From positions 372,001 to 436,000 of the forward strand of contig CAVQER010000001.1 in NCBI GenBank assembly GCA_963711595.1: a stretch of 64,000 nucleotides of DNA, read 5' to 3'. Origin of the DNA: JAUSIF01 sp963711595 (lineage in GTDB: Bacteria > Pseudomonadota > Alphaproteobacteria > Rhizobiales > Xanthobacteraceae). Under the pieces are notes generated by a model, which ran no database searches, was not told the origin of the DNA, and saw only the letters and a list, made by a program, of their open reading frames with translations. A program made the translations under genes and the position numbers. Shown one piece after another: positions 32,945 through 41,338 of the stretch (its first letter is position 1; every line of letters begins with the position of its first letter).

Positions 32945-33283
32945 ATGAAGAAGCGGAAGCTGCTTGTCGTTTCGGCGCTGACCGTGGGCATGCTCGCCCA
33001 GGCCGTCACCCCAGCCTCGGCAATCTATTACCCGTACCCGCCGCCCAAAGTGGTGACGCCGCCGTCGAATGGCAGCACAACCCCCTGGGTTCCCATCTGC
33101 ATTATGGGCGGAGCCGCTGGGCTGATCCTCGCTGCCATCGTCGTCGGGCGAACGCAAAACCGGGAACTGACCCAAGCGGAGGCACTTGGCACTGCGTTTA
33201 CGTGCGGCATCGGTGCGCTCTTTGTGGGGTACCGGGCACCCGTGGCTGCACCCGCGCCCGCGCCGGTTCGAACCAAGTACTGA
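32945..33283 (+). CDS. Secreted/membrane small protein with Pro-rich linkers
   Basis: 112 residues, RBS AAGGAGATCGCG. A signal peptide (LVVSALTVGMLAQAVTPASA) is followed by a Tyr/Pro segment (IYYPYPPPKVV). One transmembrane helix (CIMGGAAGLILAAIVVG), a polar segment with a second weak hydrophobic patch, and an Ala/Pro tail ending VRTKY complete it. Similar small proteins occur in Bradyrhizobium; function unknown. Confidence 0.7.
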   Translation: MKKRKLLVVSALTVGMLAQAVTPASAIYYPYPPPKVVTPPSNGSTTPWVPICIMGGAAGLILAAIVVGRTQNRELTQAEALGTAFTCGIGALFVGYRAPVAAPAPAPVRTKY

Positions 33284-33439
33284 CAAAAACGCCGGCCTGC
33301 GGGCCAGGTCGGAATCAGAGCTCGCTCCCTGCGAGCACGCGCCGGTCTCATCGTCCTCATCCGTGGATCAGGACATGTGACCGGCGCGCGGACTCTTTGA
33401 AAGCAGCAGCGCCGACTTCAGCCGTCGCGCCGACTCACC

Positions 33440-33545
33440 ACCTCGGCGCGCGCCGACGAGCCCCGTGAGGGCGAGTGTCCGGCGCGCGCGACTTTGAGTG
33501 GCCGCGCTGGCCGTTCCCCCGGATCAAGTCCGGGGTCACCAGCGC
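33440..33545. repeat. REP-like element (same family as 31930)
   Basis: CGCGCCGACGAGCCC, GAGGGCGAGTGTCCGGCGCG and CCGCGCTGGCCGTTCC; the right end codes for Pro-Arg-Trp-stop of the next minus-strand gene, as at 32,026. Confidence 0.75.
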
Positions 33546-34027
33546 GGCGGCCCGACCAATCCCGGCGGGATCGGCGCATACGGGTCGACCGCGCGGCCGT
33601 ACGGCTCGTAGGGCAGATCGCGATACGGGTTATGGACGTAGCCGCCGGCGTAGGCCGGCCGGACGTAGCGGCGCGGCGCTTCCGCGACGCCATAGCCGTA
33701 GGGATCGGCGAACTCGCCGCCGTAGCCGACCGGCGGATAGGGCGGCGACGGGACCTGGTACGTCCCGTAAGGCAGCGGATACTCCGGATAGACCACCACG
33801 CGATACGAGCGCGGTCCTTCGCGATAGACCGGCTGCGGCGCATAGATCTCGCCGTAGCGCTGCGGCGGCGGAGCGACCGGCGCACCGTATTGCGGCGTGC
33901 CGTAATTGTAGTAGTCGGCGGCCTGCGCCGGACCCGCGGGGATCGCGGCGAGCGCAAGCACGTTCAACGCAATCGAGCCCGTGAGCAAAAGCGCGCTGCG
34001 GAACTCGTACCCTGCAAACATACGCAT
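33536..34027 (-). CDS. Secreted Tyr/Pro/Gly-rich protein, paralogue 2
   Basis: 163 residues from ATG 34027 with GGAGGCGTAAA. A signal peptide (LNVLALAAIPAGPAQAAD) is followed by YYNYGTPQYGAPVAPPPQRY, PRSYRVVVYPEYPLPYGTY, and Tyr/Pro/Gly repeats to the PPRW end. Paralogue of the protein at 32,026. It is very rich in Tyr and Pro, likely extended and surface-associated. A GGAAC-N16-CATT near-match to the EcfG promoter lies about 80 bases upstream. Function unknown. Confidence 0.7.
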   Translation of the reverse strand: MRMFAGYEFRSALLLTGSIALNVLALAAIPAGPAQAADYYNYGTPQYGAPVAPPPQRYGEIYAPQPVYREGPRSYRVVVYPEYPLPYGTYQVPSPPYPPVGYGGEFADPYGYGVAEAPRRYVRPAYAGGYVHNPYRDLPYEPYGRAVDPYAPIPPGLVGPPRW

Positions 34028-34183
34028 TTTACGCCTCCATTGCCCGACGCGAACGCCGTCGGGAGAGCGAGCGTGATCAAACAATGCGGCCGACGCGTGG
34101 TCGTTCCCGCGCTCGTGATCGTACGCAGCTGTGCCGAAAAGAGACGTGGTCAGGATTCAGCGTGCTCGCCCGCCGCCAAACTT

Positions 34184-34450
34184 CTACGAATTGAACGCCG
34201 TCGAGTTGCGGTCGTACTGGCGATGCAGTTCGGCCGGCAGGTAGTATCGGTACGGCCGCCGGCCGTAGTAGCCATAAGCCCGGTAGCCGGAGCGGTAATA
34301 GCCACGCGCCCGGTAGCCTCCGTAATAGCCAAGCGCGCGGTAGCCTCCGTAATAGCCATGCGCCCGGTAGCCCCGGTAGTGCGCGAAGGCGGGCGCCATT
34401 TCGAGCAAGAGGACCGCGGCCGCGACGCCGATCGCCAGAAGCTTTGTCAT
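34184..34450 (-). CDS. Secreted Gly/Tyr-rich repeat protein
   Basis: 88 residues from ATG 34450. A signal peptide (LLAIGVAAAVLLLEMAPAFA) is followed by short HYRGYRAHGYYGGYRALGYY-type units, GYRAxGYYGG repeated about four times with matching DNA repeats (34257-34375), then a polar tail ending NSTAFNS. Such GY-rich peptides in Hyphomicrobiales are secreted and of unknown role. Confidence 0.65.
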   Translation of the reverse strand: MTKLLAIGVAAAVLLLEMAPAFAHYRGYRAHGYYGGYRALGYYGGYRARGYYRSGYRAYGYYGRRPYRYYLPAELHRQYDRNSTAFNS

Positions 34451-34796
34451 TGCATCGTCTCCACTACTGTGTGTTGCGCAACCGCGCGTCCTTCGCTGAG
34501 CTGCAGTTCGATTTTTCGTGAGGTTGAAGGAGCCGCGCGTCTCGCTCGGCGAATAATCCTCCATCGTCTTCGACTGCCAATCGAGGAAAACCCGGACTCA
34601 GTCCGCGGCCTGACCTGAACTTGGCTCCGGCGTTCTCTCGATACCAACGTGAGTGCGCAACCGGCAGTCTCGGCTGTAATTGCGGAGAGGGCGCTGTTTC
34701 ACAAACGGACGTCGGCCCTGATTAGCCCGCGGCGAGAGCCAGCGCGTATCCGGCTTCCGCGCATTGCTCAGCGCCGCAAATCAAATGGAGTTGCGG
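34451..34796. other. Gene-poor stretch
   Basis: No convincing gene, palindrome or promoter seen; presumably carries the divergent promoters of the GY-rich gene and the FecR gene. Confidence 0.4.
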
Positions 34797-35954
34797 ATGA
34801 ATGCTCCGTTTTTTCTCGTGCGGCTGCTTTGCGGTTCAGCCGCCGTTTTGGCGGCGTCCACCCAACACGCGTCGGCGATTGACCCCAGCGGTACCGCCGT
34901 GGCGGTCATTCAGGCGACCTCGGCATCGGGACCGGGTGGCTCGCGCACCCTGGAGTCGCAGCGGCCGGTCTACTCCGGCGATCGCATCAACACCGCCCAA
35001 TCCGGCGAAGCACAGATTGTCTTCCGTGACGAAACCCGGCTGGTTGTCGGCCCCAATTCGTCGCTCGTGATCGACAGATTTGTTTTCGCGAGCGACCGAA
35101 CCGCGGCCGATGTCAGCATGCGCGCGGTAAAAGGTGCGCTCCGCTTCATCAGCGGGTCGAGTTCGAGCCAGGCTTATTCGATCAGAACGCCGACCGCGTC
35201 GCTGGGTATCCGCGGCACTCAATTCGATATCGCGATCGGACCGAACGGAGAAACCGGGCTCGTGGTGTTCAGCGGCGCCGTACAGATGTGCGGCCGATCA
35301 GGACGCTGCATTCTGGTGAATGAGGCTTGCGGTGCGGCGGTGGCTTTACCAGATGGTCGCGTCGAGCGCGTCACCTCGCCCGAGGAAAAAGCGCGGCGCC
35401 TCCAAAATCAGTTTCGCTACGTGGTGAGCCAGCACTCGCTCAGGCGCGACTTCCGCGTGAACACCGGCGCTTGCGGCGGAAGTGCTGCGGGAATGGGGAC
35501 CGCCGGCTTCGGCTTTGGTGGTTTCGGCGCCGCGCCTGGTTTTGGATTTAGTGTCGGTGCTCCACCTGGTGGCGGCGGAGGTGGTGGTGGCGGCGGTCCC
35601 GGAGGGCGAGGCGGACCCGGCAACGGCAACGGCAACGCAGGCAACCAAGGCAACGGTGGAGGAAACACCGGCGGGTTCGGCCCCGGCACCGGCAATGGCG
35701 GATCGAACAACGGAATGGGATTTGGCGCAGCCAACGGCGGTGGAGGATTTGGCAACGGCGGGTTCGGTGGAGGATCTGCCGCCAGTTCGTCAAGCGGAGC
35801 AGCCGCCGGTGGCGGTGGCGGTGGTAGCGGAGGCGGTGGCGGCGGCTGGAGGCGGACGGTGGAGGCGGCGGCAGGCGGTGGAGGCGGCGGCGGCGGCGGC
35901 GGCGGTGGAGGCGGTGGCGGCGGCGGCGGTGAGCGCGGCGGCGGTGGTCGCTGA
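34797..35954 (+). CDS. FecR-domain protein with long polyglycine tail
   Basis: 385 residues from ATG 34797. Signal peptide (LLCGSAAVLAASTQHASA). FecR domain at about residues 25-180: AVAVIQATSASGPGG, PVYSGDRINTAQSGEAQIVF, LVVGPNSSLVIDRFVFAS, AYSIRTPTASLGIRGTQFDI. The C-terminal half is Gly-rich (FGFGGFGAAPGFGF, then long poly-Gly). The GGC/GGT simple repeat (35567-35950) contains an odd GWRRTVEAAAGG island that looks like a local frame slip. In Bradyrhizobium relatives such FecR proteins are not tied to siderophore receptors and may be surface proteins. Confidence 0.8.
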   Translation: MNAPFFLVRLLCGSAAVLAASTQHASAIDPSGTAVAVIQATSASGPGGSRTLESQRPVYSGDRINTAQSGEAQIVFRDETRLVVGPNSSLVIDRFVFASDRTAADVSMRAVKGALRFISGSSSSQAYSIRTPTASLGIRGTQFDIAIGPNGETGLVVFSGAVQMCGRSGRCILVNEACGAAVALPDGRVERVTSPEEKARRLQNQFRYVVSQHSLRRDFRVNTGACGGSAAGMGTAGFGFGGFGAAPGFGFSVGAPPGGGGGGGGGGPGGRGGPGNGNGNAGNQGNGGGNTGGFGPGTGNGGSNNGMGFGAANGGGGFGNGGFGGGSAASSSSGAAAGGGGGGSGGGGGGWRRTVEAAAGGGGGGGGGGGGGGGGGGGERGGGGR

Positions 35955-36002
35955 CGGATTCCTATCGTGGCTGGCGCGCCAAGCTAGCCTACCCAAGCCG
36001 TT

Positions 36003-36281
36003 TCAGGTCTCGCTCGACAATGCACGCCGGATGGCCTGGCCGGCGACGATCCCGAGATAGGCGCAAACCGGCCCGGCGATCACCAGTCCGACGGCGCCGG
36101 CCGCCGGTGCAAGCCAGGCGATCGCCGCGGCGCACAGCGCCGCACCCGTCATCCCGAATATGTTGTCCCAAAGCAGCAGATAGGGCCCGCGATCCGAATA
36201 GAGCGCGACGAGCCAGGCGACCGCTGTGCCGATCGACAGGCAAAGCGCGACGGTCAGTATGTCCAAGACCTCACCACCCAA
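36003..36281 (-). CDS. Small three-helix membrane protein
   Basis: About 92 residues; start uncertain (TTG 36281 or slightly inside). Hydrophobic stretches LTVALCLSIGTAVAWLVALY, LLLWDNIFGMTGAALCAAAI and AGAVGLVIAGPVCAYLGIVA suggest three membrane spans. Resembles uncharacterised inner-membrane proteins of Bradyrhizobium relatives. Confidence 0.6.
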   Translation of the reverse strand: MGGEVLDILTVALCLSIGTAVAWLVALYSDRGPYLLLWDNIFGMTGAALCAAAIAWLAPAAGAVGLVIAGPVCAYLGIVAGQAIRRALSSET

Positions 36282-36483
36282 GCCTCCCGGCGAGCCTTCA
36301 CTCTATATCACCGCCGAATATCACGGCCCAGGACGGGGTAGAGCGGCTTCCATCGCACGGATTTCGAATGGCCGGCGGGAGCAAAACCGCCGAAGACTCC
36401 GGCACACGGGTGACGCCGTAACCTTCGCGCTGCGCCGGAATGACGCCGGAGATTGCGATCGCGTCACGCCGGCAACTGGATCA

Positions 36484-37242
36484 TCACCGACCGGCCGGAT
36501 CCATCCAAATTTTCTGTAGAGCGGATTCGGAACCCGAACTGGTGAGAAACTTGATCAGAGACTTGGCCACTTCGGCGTCGCGCGCGGCGACGTGCAGGCC
36601 GGCCGAGTAGATCGTGACGTTCTGGATGTCGGGCGGCAGCGGTCCGAGATAGTGGATCCCCTTGCGGTGCATGAGCTCGCTGATCTGCTGAAATCCGAGC
36701 TCGGCATCTCCGCGCGCCAGCATCTCGCCGACCTGCACGCCGGACGGCGGTTGCTTCACCTTGTCCTTGATCTGGTCGGCAATTCCCATCTTCCGGAACA
36801 GCTCCGCAATGTAATAGCCGCTCGGACCGGATGAATATGCGACCGACTTCGCGGCGAGGACAGCGTTCTTGAGCGCTTCGCGGGTCGACACGTCCGGTTT
36901 TCGCACTCCGGAGGTGATCGCAATGCCGATACCCGATTTCGCGAAGTCGGCGCGGCTACCTGCCGCGAGCTTGCCCTTCGCAATCAGCGCGTCGATCTGC
37001 TCGGACCCAATGAGTACGATATCGAACACATCGCCGGATTCGATGCGCTTGGCGATCGCGGTGGTCCCTCCCCACTGCGTTGCAACCTTGTGGCTGCTGG
37101 ATTTCTCGAATGCCGCGCCAAGCTCGAGCAGGGCTCCCCGCACCGCATTGGCGGCAATGACCGAGATATCGGCCGCTTCAGACCTCGCGCCGGAGACAAG
37201 CATGAACGAAAACGCAAGCGCGGCTGCCAGTGAACGCTTCAT
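36484..37242 (-). CDS. Orphan ModA-like periplasmic solute-binding protein
   Basis: 252 residues from ATG 37242. A signal peptide (LAAALAFSFMLVSGARSEA) is followed by a type-2 periplasmic-binding fold of the molybdate/tungstate (ModA-like) class: ISVIAANAVRGALLELGAAF, VATQWGGTTAIAKRIESGDV, FDIVLIGSEQIDALI, SVAYSSGPSGYYIAELFRKM, GDAELGFQQISELM. No ABC permease or ATPase is adjacent, so ligand and partners are unknown. Frame intact. Confidence 0.85.
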   Translation of the reverse strand: MKRSLAAALAFSFMLVSGARSEAADISVIAANAVRGALLELGAAFEKSSSHKVATQWGGTTAIAKRIESGDVFDIVLIGSEQIDALIAKGKLAAGSRADFAKSGIGIAITSGVRKPDVSTREALKNAVLAAKSVAYSSGPSGYYIAELFRKMGIADQIKDKVKQPPSGVQVGEMLARGDAELGFQQISELMHRKGIHYLGPLPPDIQNVTIYSAGLHVAARDAEVAKSLIKFLTSSGSESALQKIWMDPAGR

Positions 37243-37379
37243 TGTTCGGCCTCGTCGGCTCAGGACAATGAAGCGTACCGCAATAACGGCTCGCTCGAAC
37301 AACAAAACGAAGTCATTCCTGTGCGACCGAGGGGTCGCATCAAGTGAGCTGAAACAAGTGCCAAGATGCGCCGGGCCGG

Positions 37380-37580
37380 CTATTTCGCGTCGATCGGCTC
37401 CTTGGACGGCACCTTCGGCGTCCGGATTTTTCCGGCGAGCCACGCCTCGTTCTCGGCGAGCAACCGGTAGCCGCGGGCTTTATTTTCGTGGAAAAGTCGA
37501 TCGAGCGGTGACTTGGAGCGCCGCGCGGCCCGCAATGCATCTGCCGCCTGCTTGCGCAATTCAGTGAGATCGTCCGACAT
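37380..37580 (-). CDS. Small helical protein (LLAENEAWLAGK)
   Basis: 66 residues from ATG 37580 with GGAGAGGCC. MSDDLTELRKQAADALRAAR then RLFHENKARGYRLLAENEAW. The LLAxNExWLxGK motif is shared with the protein at 17,186, so these are members of one small family. Function unknown. Confidence 0.6.
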   Translation of the reverse strand: MSDDLTELRKQAADALRAARRSKSPLDRLFHENKARGYRLLAENEAWLAGKIRTPKVPSKEPIDAK

Positions 37581-37755
37581 CTGGCCTCTCCGTCTTTTTT
37601 TGATTTTCCTCCCAAGCAGGAACTTTCCCACGCGAGTGCGGCGAAGCCGTGGCACAACCGCGCGGCGGAGTTGTCCCAGAATGGAAATTCTTTTGCGGGG
37701 CGATGACGCATTCCGTCATACCCGCAATTTGCGAATGGTGCGGTGCGTCGGCGGA

Positions 37756-37935
37756 TCAGTGAAGCAGCGACGGAATTTCCTCGTAGTCGGTCACGTCGAT
37801 GACGTTGCCGACTTCCTCCTTCATCACTTCGTAGTCGGCGAAATCGAGCGTCCAGCGCATGTTGTCAAACAGGAGCGCGACGGCCTGCTGGCCCTCCAAC
37901 GACACCGGAATGACAGCAACGAGCTTCATCCGCAT
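37756..37935 (-). CDS. Small hypothetical protein
   Basis: 59 residues (MRMKLVAVIPVSLEGQQAVA, DFADYEVMKEEVGNVIDVTD). The frame opens further upstream, but an exact EcfG-type promoter at 37943-37967 limits the start to 37935 or 37929, giving a very short or absent leader. Looks like a small beta-alpha protein; no family recognised. Confidence 0.55.
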   Translation of the reverse strand: MRMKLVAVIPVSLEGQQAVALLFDNMRWTLDFADYEVMKEEVGNVIDVTDYEEIPSLLH

Positions 37936-37942
37936 GCACCAT

Positions 37943-37967
37943 AACGCGAATCGGTGCCCACCGTTCC
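37943..37967 (-). promoter_or_regulatory. EcfG-type general stress promoter
   Basis: Minus strand GGAAC (37967-37963), 16-nt spacer, CGTT (37946-37943), immediately upstream of the gene at 37935. Confidence 0.55.
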
Positions 37968-38003
37968 GGGCGAGGATTGGAGAAGCTGCTTCGCGGCGCG
38001 ATT

Positions 38004-38414
38004 TTACTGCGCCGAAGCGCCGTTCCCGAATGGATCGGACCTGAATTGCTGCACTGCCCGCCGAAGCGCCCACTCGAGATCGCGCCGCTGGAACGGTTTT
38101 TGCAGCAGCGGAATGCCCATGAAATTGCTGTTAAGAATGCTCGAGCCATAGCCGGTCGCGAACAGGAACGGGATGTTGCGCTCGCGCAACGTCCAGGCCA
38201 CCGGGTACGTGTTCTTGCCGTTCAGATTGAAATCCAGCAACGCCGCGTCGAACTCAAGCTCGCGCGCCGCGTGCAGCGCTTCATCGATGTGGGCGAATGG
38301 ACCGACGATCGAGCAGCCGAGCTCGTCCAGCATGTCTTCGATCAGCATCGCAACCATCATCTCATCCTCGACGACGAGGACCCGGAGCGGGCGCGCTGCT
38401 TCGCTCGTACCCAT
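38004..38414 (-). CDS. Single-domain response regulator
   Basis: 136 residues. A receiver domain only: acidic pocket in RVLVVEDEMMVAMLIEDML, phospho-acceptor Asp in FDAALLDFNLNGKN, Thr/Lys switch in FLFATGYG and LLQKPFQRRDLEWAL. There is no output domain, so it acts by protein contact or phosphotransfer. Its ATG overlaps the stop of the kinase gene (TGATG), so the two are translationally coupled and surely partners. Confidence 0.92.
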   Translation of the reverse strand: MGTSEAARPLRVLVVEDEMMVAMLIEDMLDELGCSIVGPFAHIDEALHAARELEFDAALLDFNLNGKNTYPVAWTLRERNIPFLFATGYGSSILNSNFMGIPLLQKPFQRRDLEWALRRAVQQFRSDPFGNGASAQ

Positions 38415-39919
38415 CAGCGTTCGCCCGCCGGCTGAAACGTCACGGCATGATCGGCGAGCGGCGCCGTCATCGCGCAGACGACCCCCTCCGGGCGGAATTC
38501 AATGCCCACTTCGCCGCCGAGCTCGTTTGCAAGGTAGCGCTCGATCATGCGCGAGCCGAAACCCTTGCGCGCCGGCGCGACCACGGGAGGCCCGCCGACC
38601 TCGGTCCAGGTCAGCTCGGCAAACCGGACTTTTTCGCGATTCCCGATTTTCCATGCAATCTCGACGCGGCCGCTGTCGTTGCTGAGCGCACCGTACTTCG
38701 AGGCGTTCGTGCAAAGCTCGTGCAGCGCCATCGACAGGGCGAGCGCCTGTTTCGGCGCGATGCGCACATCGGGCCCGGCGAAGCGCATTCTTTCCGCCGA
38801 GCGGAAGGCGCCGGTCGCGCGCGTCACGATCTCGCGCATGCTCGCGCTCATCCAGCTCGCCGAGGTCAGCACGTCGTGGGCGTTCGACAGCGCGGCGAGC
38901 CGCGCGTCGAATTGATCGCGCGCATCGGAGCCGCTTTCGCTGCCCCGGAAAGTCTGCATCGCGAGCGATTGCACGGTCGCGAGCGTGTTCTTCACGCGGT
39001 GATTGAGCTCGTTGATGAGCAGATTCTTCTGCTCCTCGGCGCGTTTCCGCTCGGTGATGTCGCGAGCGATCTTGGACGCGCCGACGATCCTTCCGCTCAC
39101 GTCCTTCACCGGTGACACCGTGAGCGAGATGTTGAGCAAAGCGCCGTCCTTGCGGCGGCGGACGGTCTCGAAATGGTCGATGCGCTCGCCGCGCCTGATC
39201 TGCCCGAGAATCTTCGGCTCTTCGTCCTGAAGTTCGTCCGGGATCAGGATCGTGACCGGTTTGCCGACCATTTCCTCGGCGGTGTAGCCGAACAGGCGCT
39301 CGGCACCGATGTTCCAGCTCACGACGATCCCGTTCAAGTCCTTGCTGACGATTGCGTCGTCGGACGATTCGATGATGGAAGCGAGCCGCTGGCGGGTGGC
39401 ATTCGCAGCCTGACGCATCTCGTCCGTGCGAAGGCGGTCCAGGGCGAAGCCGACCTGGCGCGCGATCGTGACGGCAAGCGACGTTTCCTCGTCGAGGAAG
39501 GAGTGCGGCGTCGCGTAGTAGGTCATGAATTTTCCGACCACGGCGCCGTCGATCGTCACGGGAATGAAGGCGCACGCGCGGATCCCCTCCCCCTTGATCA
39601 CGGCCTTCAGCGACTCCGGTTCGTCGGCGCGGTCGATATCGTTGACATAGATCGGTGCGGCGTCTCTTTCCGCGAGCTTCCAGGGGCTATGACCCTCGAC
39701 CGCGCGGCGATAGCCCTCCGAAATGCCGCGCGAGGCGACGAACCTCATCACTCCGGCATTGTCGAACAGGAGGATCGAGGCGCGGCCGCAGTGCAGCCCG
39801 TTCAGGATGGCGTCCAGGGCCGCCGCATAGACGTCGGCGCGTGAAGACGCGCGGAAAAGCCGATCGGTCAGCTCATAGAGCGCGGGGGCATAGGGCCAAG
39901 GACGGGAAATTTCGGTCAT
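38414..39919 (-). CDS. GAF-PAS HWE-family sensor histidine kinase
   Basis: 501 residues. A GAF domain at about 15-170 (CGRASILLFDNAGVMRFVAS), a PAS domain at about 180-300 (IIESSDDAIVSKDLNGIVVS, ITERKRAEEQKNLL) and an HWE kinase core (NELNHRVKNTLATVQSLAMQ with the His, ALHELCTNASKYGALSNDS, VEIAW, GFGSRMIERYLANELGG). Cytoplasmic, no membrane segment. It is coupled to the single-domain response regulator downstream. HWE kinases of this architecture commonly sense light, redox or nutrients and act on PhyR or single receivers. Confidence 0.92.
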   Translation of the reverse strand: MTEISRPWPYAPALYELTDRLFRASSRADVYAAALDAILNGLHCGRASILLFDNAGVMRFVASRGISEGYRRAVEGHSPWKLAERDAAPIYVNDIDRADEPESLKAVIKGEGIRACAFIPVTIDGAVVGKFMTYYATPHSFLDEETSLAVTIARQVGFALDRLRTDEMRQAANATRQRLASIIESSDDAIVSKDLNGIVVSWNIGAERLFGYTAEEMVGKPVTILIPDELQDEEPKILGQIRRGERIDHFETVRRRKDGALLNISLTVSPVKDVSGRIVGASKIARDITERKRAEEQKNLLINELNHRVKNTLATVQSLAMQTFRGSESGSDARDQFDARLAALSNAHDVLTSASWMSASMREIVTRATGAFRSAERMRFAGPDVRIAPKQALALSMALHELCTNASKYGALSNDSGRVEIAWKIGNREKVRFAELTWTEVGGPPVVAPARKGFGSRMIERYLANELGGEVGIEFRPEGVVCAMTAPLADHAVTFQPAGER

Positions 39920-40199
39920 TCACTCACTGCCCACGTGGCGCGCCCGGTGCGGATGTCACCGTCCCCGTGCCACGGTCCGGGCACTCCTCCCCTAACGCAT
40001 GAGAAAAGTCGCAGCCGCAGGAAAAGTTCCCGATAAGCCCCGGGAACCGCACCTTTTTCGCGGGTAGGGCCCCCTCGGGGCCGCACCCGTTCGCGGTACG
40101 GTGGAGCTACCCATAACGCAAGACTGAGTGACCCTGAAGCGTGATGCGGCTCCGGTCCGTGCGAAACCTTTTTGCCCGTCGCGCGGTTCAGTAGCTGCG
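39920..40199. other. Upstream region of the kinase operon
   Basis: Contains inverted pieces (GTTCCCGATAAGCCCCGGGAAC at 40028-40048 is a near palindrome; CCCCCTCGGGGCC at 40070). No gene seen. Confidence 0.35.
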
Positions 40200-40406
40200 A
40201 TGAGCCGATCCGCACATCACGCTGAACACCTCGACGGCCGCAGCGTCGCGCGGCTCGCGTCCGACCTGCGCAGCAAGAGATGGCGCCTGCGGGCGGAGGA
40301 ATGCCGTGCGGTCGCGGAGAGCATGCGCGACGCATCGCGCGCGCCCTTGCTCGCGATGGCCGAGCACTGCGAGCGCATGGCCGACGACGCAGAGCGGGCC
40401 GGCTGA
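40200..40406 (+). CDS. Small helical protein (RAEECRAVAESM family)
   Basis: 68 residues from ATG 40200. Core KRWRLRAEECRAVAESMRDA, then LLAMAEHCERMADDAER. This is the widespread small alpha-helical C-x-x-x-A type of Bradyrhizobium. RBS weak; function unknown. Confidence 0.6.
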   Translation: MSRSAHHAEHLDGRSVARLASDLRSKRWRLRAEECRAVAESMRDASRAPLLAMAEHCERMADDAERAG

Positions 40407-40447
40407 CCATCAAACTCAGGAATTTTTGGAAGGCTTACGGGCAGGCC

Positions 40448-40594
40448 TTATTCCGCCATCGCCGAAACAACCGAGATCGCGGCCCAAAGGGCGAACAGGC
40501 TCGCGGCCACCCAGCGGGCCGCATGGTCGTGGCTCGCGGCTGGATCGGCGGCGGCCGCTTGGCTCGTTGCTTCGACGTTGTTTTTCATTCTCAT
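40448..40594 (-). CDS. Tiny single-span membrane protein
   Basis: 48 residues (MRMKNNVEATSQAAAADPAA, then SHDHAARW) with one C-terminal transmembrane helix (WVAASLFALWAAISVVSAMA) and stop. RBS weak. Protein-like composition and clean ends support it. Confidence 0.45.
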   Translation of the reverse strand: MRMKNNVEATSQAAAADPAASHDHAARWVAASLFALWAAISVVSAMAE

Positions 40595-40673
40595 CAAATG
40601 CGCAACGCGGCGACCGGTTCCTCTGGGTCGCCGCGTTTCGCTGAAAACAGAGTTAAAGATGCCACACCGGTGG

Positions 40674-40868
40674 CTAGAACCGCTCGTTGCTTCCGGAATC
40701 CGGATCGTCGGAGAGCTCGTTCCGCCGGGCGTGCTCGCGCTGAATCAGGCGCTGCCGCTCGCGTTCCCCATGAACGCCTTCGAGCCGTGATTCGTCCAGG
40801 GCCGGTTGTGGTTCGCGGCGCCGGCTCCGACCTTCGTCTAAGCGGCGCACCTCTCGAATGTCCGACAT
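40674..40868 (-). CDS. Small charged hypothetical protein
   Basis: 64 residues from ATG 40868 with GAGGAAGCGAC. MSDIREVRRLDEGRSRRREP, then RLEGVHGERERQRLIQREHA, very hydrophilic. The coding frame extends upstream into repeat sequence, but an exact EcfG-type promoter (40904-40928) and the RBS support this start. Stress-related small protein by inference. Confidence 0.55.
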   Translation of the reverse strand: MSDIREVRRLDEGRSRRREPQPALDESRLEGVHGERERQRLIQREHARRNELSDDPDSGSNERF

Positions 40869-40903
40869 GTCGCTTCCTCGTCCAGGAGTTCTCCCGGCCC
40901 CTG

Positions 40904-40928
40904 AACGGGCCGCGGCGCGATTCGTTCC
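40904..40928 (-). promoter_or_regulatory. EcfG-type general stress promoter
   Basis: Minus strand GGAAC (40928-40924), 16-nt spacer, CGTT (40907-40904), 36 bases before the ATG at 40868. Confidence 0.68.
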
Positions 40929-41012
40929 GGGGGTCGCAGTGCGGCGCGGATGCCCGCTGAAGTAGAGATTCAAGGACTTGAGGAAGTGGTGGACGTTTCC
41001 TTCCTGTGGTTC

Positions 41013-41101
41013 GTCATGGCCGGGCTTGTCCCGGCCATCCACGCCTTGCGTCAGCTTGCGATGTTTAAGGCGTGGATGCCCGCGACAAGCGCGGGCATGA
41101 C
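41013..41101. repeat. REP-like inverted pair
   Basis: GTCATGGCCGGGCTTGTCCC...GGCCATCCACGCC facing AGGCGTGGATGCCCGCGACA...GCGGGCATGAC. Canonical composite of the family. Confidence 0.88.
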
Positions 41102-41338
41102 ACGACCCTACAGCTGTCGCACCCCCGCATGCCCCACGCTTCCCTCACGCAAAGTTGTCGGTGCTCGCGCCGTGTGCCGCAAATTTGTTGTGGGAAGCAC
41201 GCTCGACCGAAAGATGTGCCGCGCCGCCGCCTCAATCAGACGAAAAGTAGACGTTCTCGCCTGCTTCTCGATCTACTCAGCCCGACAAGTTTCCTGACAA
41301 GTTTCTTGGACTCTGACCTGCGACATGAGGGGGTGATC

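Noticed and set aside
33494..34618. 374-codon plus frame opposite the Tyr/Pro-rich secreted genes
   Set aside because: It spans two minus-strand genes with RBS and signal peptides and has no protein-like features itself.
38297..39844. Long plus frames opposite the kinase and response-regulator genes
   Set aside because: Shadows of the well-supported HWE kinase operon on the minus strand.
40597..40621. EcfG promoter before the tiny membrane gene at 40448-40594
   Set aside because: GGAAC-N16-CATT has a mismatch and would start transcription inside the start codon.
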